Below, piece by piece: positions 13,176 through 14,215 of a stretch of 14,215 nt of DNA (the stretch's first letter is position 1; each line of letters starts with the position of its first letter). A model generated the notes under the pieces. The model saw only the letters and a program-made list of their open reading frames with translations, had not been told where the DNA came from and did not search any database. The DNA is from Clostridia bacterium (GTDB taxonomy: Bacteria; Bacillota; Clostridia; Oscillospirales; CAG-382). The position numbers and the translations under genes are program-made. Location of the stretch: NCBI GenBank assembly GCA_017397605.1, contig JAFQII010000242.1:1-14215 (forward strand), read 5' to 3'.

Positions 13176-14215
13176 ATGAGCGAATGGAACAACGAAAACA
13201 ACGAAAATAAGGACGAACAGCAGATGGGTAACACGCCCGAGCAAACGCCCGAAGGTTCGCCCGAGGGCACAGAACAGCCCGCGCCCGAACAGCCGCCCAA
13301 GCCTCATTATGAGGAGCGCTCGACGTTTGGCGCATCTCCCGTCTATTCCTGGGACGGCAGACAGCCCGTACATCCCAAAAAACGCGGCAAGGCGGGTGTG
13401 TTTTTGGCAGTCGCGGTGGTTTGCCTGCTCTTGACGGCGGCGATCTGCCTGCCGACCATTCTGTACGCCGCAACGGGTGATTACGGCGCGCAAAAGAACC
13501 CGGGCACCGACAGTACGCCGAGCCTGCCTGCGGACGAATCGTACGACGGCAGTTTGGATGTCAGCCAGACCGTAGGCATCACCGATACGCCTTACGAGGA
13601 GCAGAGCGACCTTTCGGTGCTGTACGAAACTTGCAGTGTTTCCTGCGTGAGCGTTTATGTTACGCTCGACGGCGGTTATTCGCTCGGAAGCGGCTTTGTG
13701 CTGACTGCCGAGGGTTATATTGCGACCAACTACCACGTTGTCGAGGACGGCAGCTCCTACAAGGTCATTTTCTATGACGGCAAGGAATACGACGCCGAGC
13801 TGATCGGCGGCGACAAAACGCGCGATCTGGCGGTGCTCAAAATCAACGCCAAAGACCTCAAGCCGCTTGCGATCGGCACGCCGTACGACCTCACGCTTGC
13901 GGGCACGATGACGACGGGTATCGTCAGCGGACTTGACCGCAAGATCGAGATCACCAACGATTACGGCACCGTGATCAAAACGATGCGTCTCATTCAGACC
14001 GACACGGCGATCAACCCCGGCAACAGCGGCGGCCCGCTTTTGAACATGGCAGGCCAGGTCGTGGGCATCAACTCCCTCAAGCTGGCGGGCGAATACGAAG
14101 GAACGGGCTTTGCCATTCCGATGAACTACGCCGTCGGCATCCTCAACCAGCTCATTCAGTACGGCAAGGTTGTGGAAGACAACAGCGACCACGTGACCGC
14201 ATCCCCCCGTCTGGG
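13176..14215 (+). CDS. Membrane-anchored HtrA/DegP-like serine protease (S1C), partial
   Basis: The frame is open to the right edge; 346 residues are visible. Order: an acidic, Pro-rich cytoplasmic tail (1-66), a basic patch and membrane segment (about 73-99), a linker of low complexity, then a trypsin-like domain from about 143. Catalytic residues are H187 (TNYHVV), D217 (TRDLAVLK) and S284 (NPGNSGGP). Any PDZ domain would lie past the window. Such proteases degrade misfolded proteins on the outer face of the membrane. One oddity: LKPLAIG at 228-234 runs directly into TPYDLTLAGTMTTGIVSG; the usual segment like GDSD-x-L-x-VGD-x-V before AIG-x-P is absent, about 16-20 residues. AAAGGA lies 8 bases before the ATG. 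The gene follows the sensor kinase by 18 bases, so the two are probably co-transcribed. Confidence 0.88.
   Translation, partial: MSEWNNENNENKDEQQMGNTPEQTPEGSPEGTEQPAPEQPPKPHYEERSTFGASPVYSWDGRQPVHPKKRGKAGVFLAVAVVCLLLTAAICLPTILYAATGDYGAQKNPGTDSTPSLPADESYDGSLDVSQTVGITDTPYEEQSDLSVLYETCSVSCVSVYVTLDGGYSLGSGFVLTAEGYIATNYHVVEDGSSYKVIFYDGKEYDAELIGGDKTRDLAVLKINAKDLKPLAIGTPYDLTLAGTMTTGIVSGLDRKIEITNDYGTVIKTMRLIQTDTAINPGNSGGPLLNMAGQVVGINSLKLAGEYEGTGFAIPMNYAVGILNQLIQYGKVVEDNSDHVTASPRL

Noticed and set aside
13152..14192. 346-codon minus-strand open frame antisense to the protease
   Set aside because: Composition typical of antisense frames; the plus strand has the H-D-S triad and motifs of S1C proteases.

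Overview
The window reads as chromosome of a low-to-medium-GC Gram-positive anaerobe of the class Clostridia, probably from the Oscillospiraceae or a close family. The evidence is Firmicute-style Shine-Dalgarno sites, near-consensus sigma-A promoters, a meso-diaminopimelate dehydrogenase, OmpR-type two-component operons, tRNA genes with encoded CCA, and an intergenic mosaic of GTGATAT-flanked stem-loops of a kind I associate with gut Clostridia. No phage, IS, CRISPR or integrase gene is visible.

Left part (1-3070, all minus strand). A consensus promoter drives an OmpR-type response regulator and a sensor kinase (ATGA overlap). Then come a hairpin that buries the next ribosome binding site, a CDP-alcohol phosphatidyltransferase, and a YegS/DagK-type lipid kinase that runs off the left edge (ATGA overlap). 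This looks like envelope sensing linked to phospholipid metabolism.

Middle (3070-5440). A gene-free block of about 600 bases holds modular palindromic repeats. It is followed by a terminator and a tRNA-Met/tRNA-Glu pair on the minus strand, whose consensus promoter lies back to back with that of ddh (plus strand). Between ddh and the next gene, a perfect promoter, a set of nested long-range stems and a UUCG-capped terminator define an apparently undescribed structured RNA of about 195 nt on the minus strand. This is the best candidate for something new.

Right-centre (5469-8925, minus strand). A second, paralogous two-component operon runs response regulator, kinase, eight-segment membrane protein, small two-segment membrane protein. 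A paralogue of that small protein sits just beyond the operon's promoter.

Right (9088-14215, plus strand). An SAH/MTA-type deaminase and an archaeal/Thermotoga-type S-adenosylhomocysteinase homologue form an operon that probably recycles SAH by way of S-inosylhomocysteine. A WalK-like sensor kinase without an adjacent regulator follows, then a membrane-anchored HtrA-type protease cut by the window edge. The protease appears to lack a conserved segment of its protease barrel.
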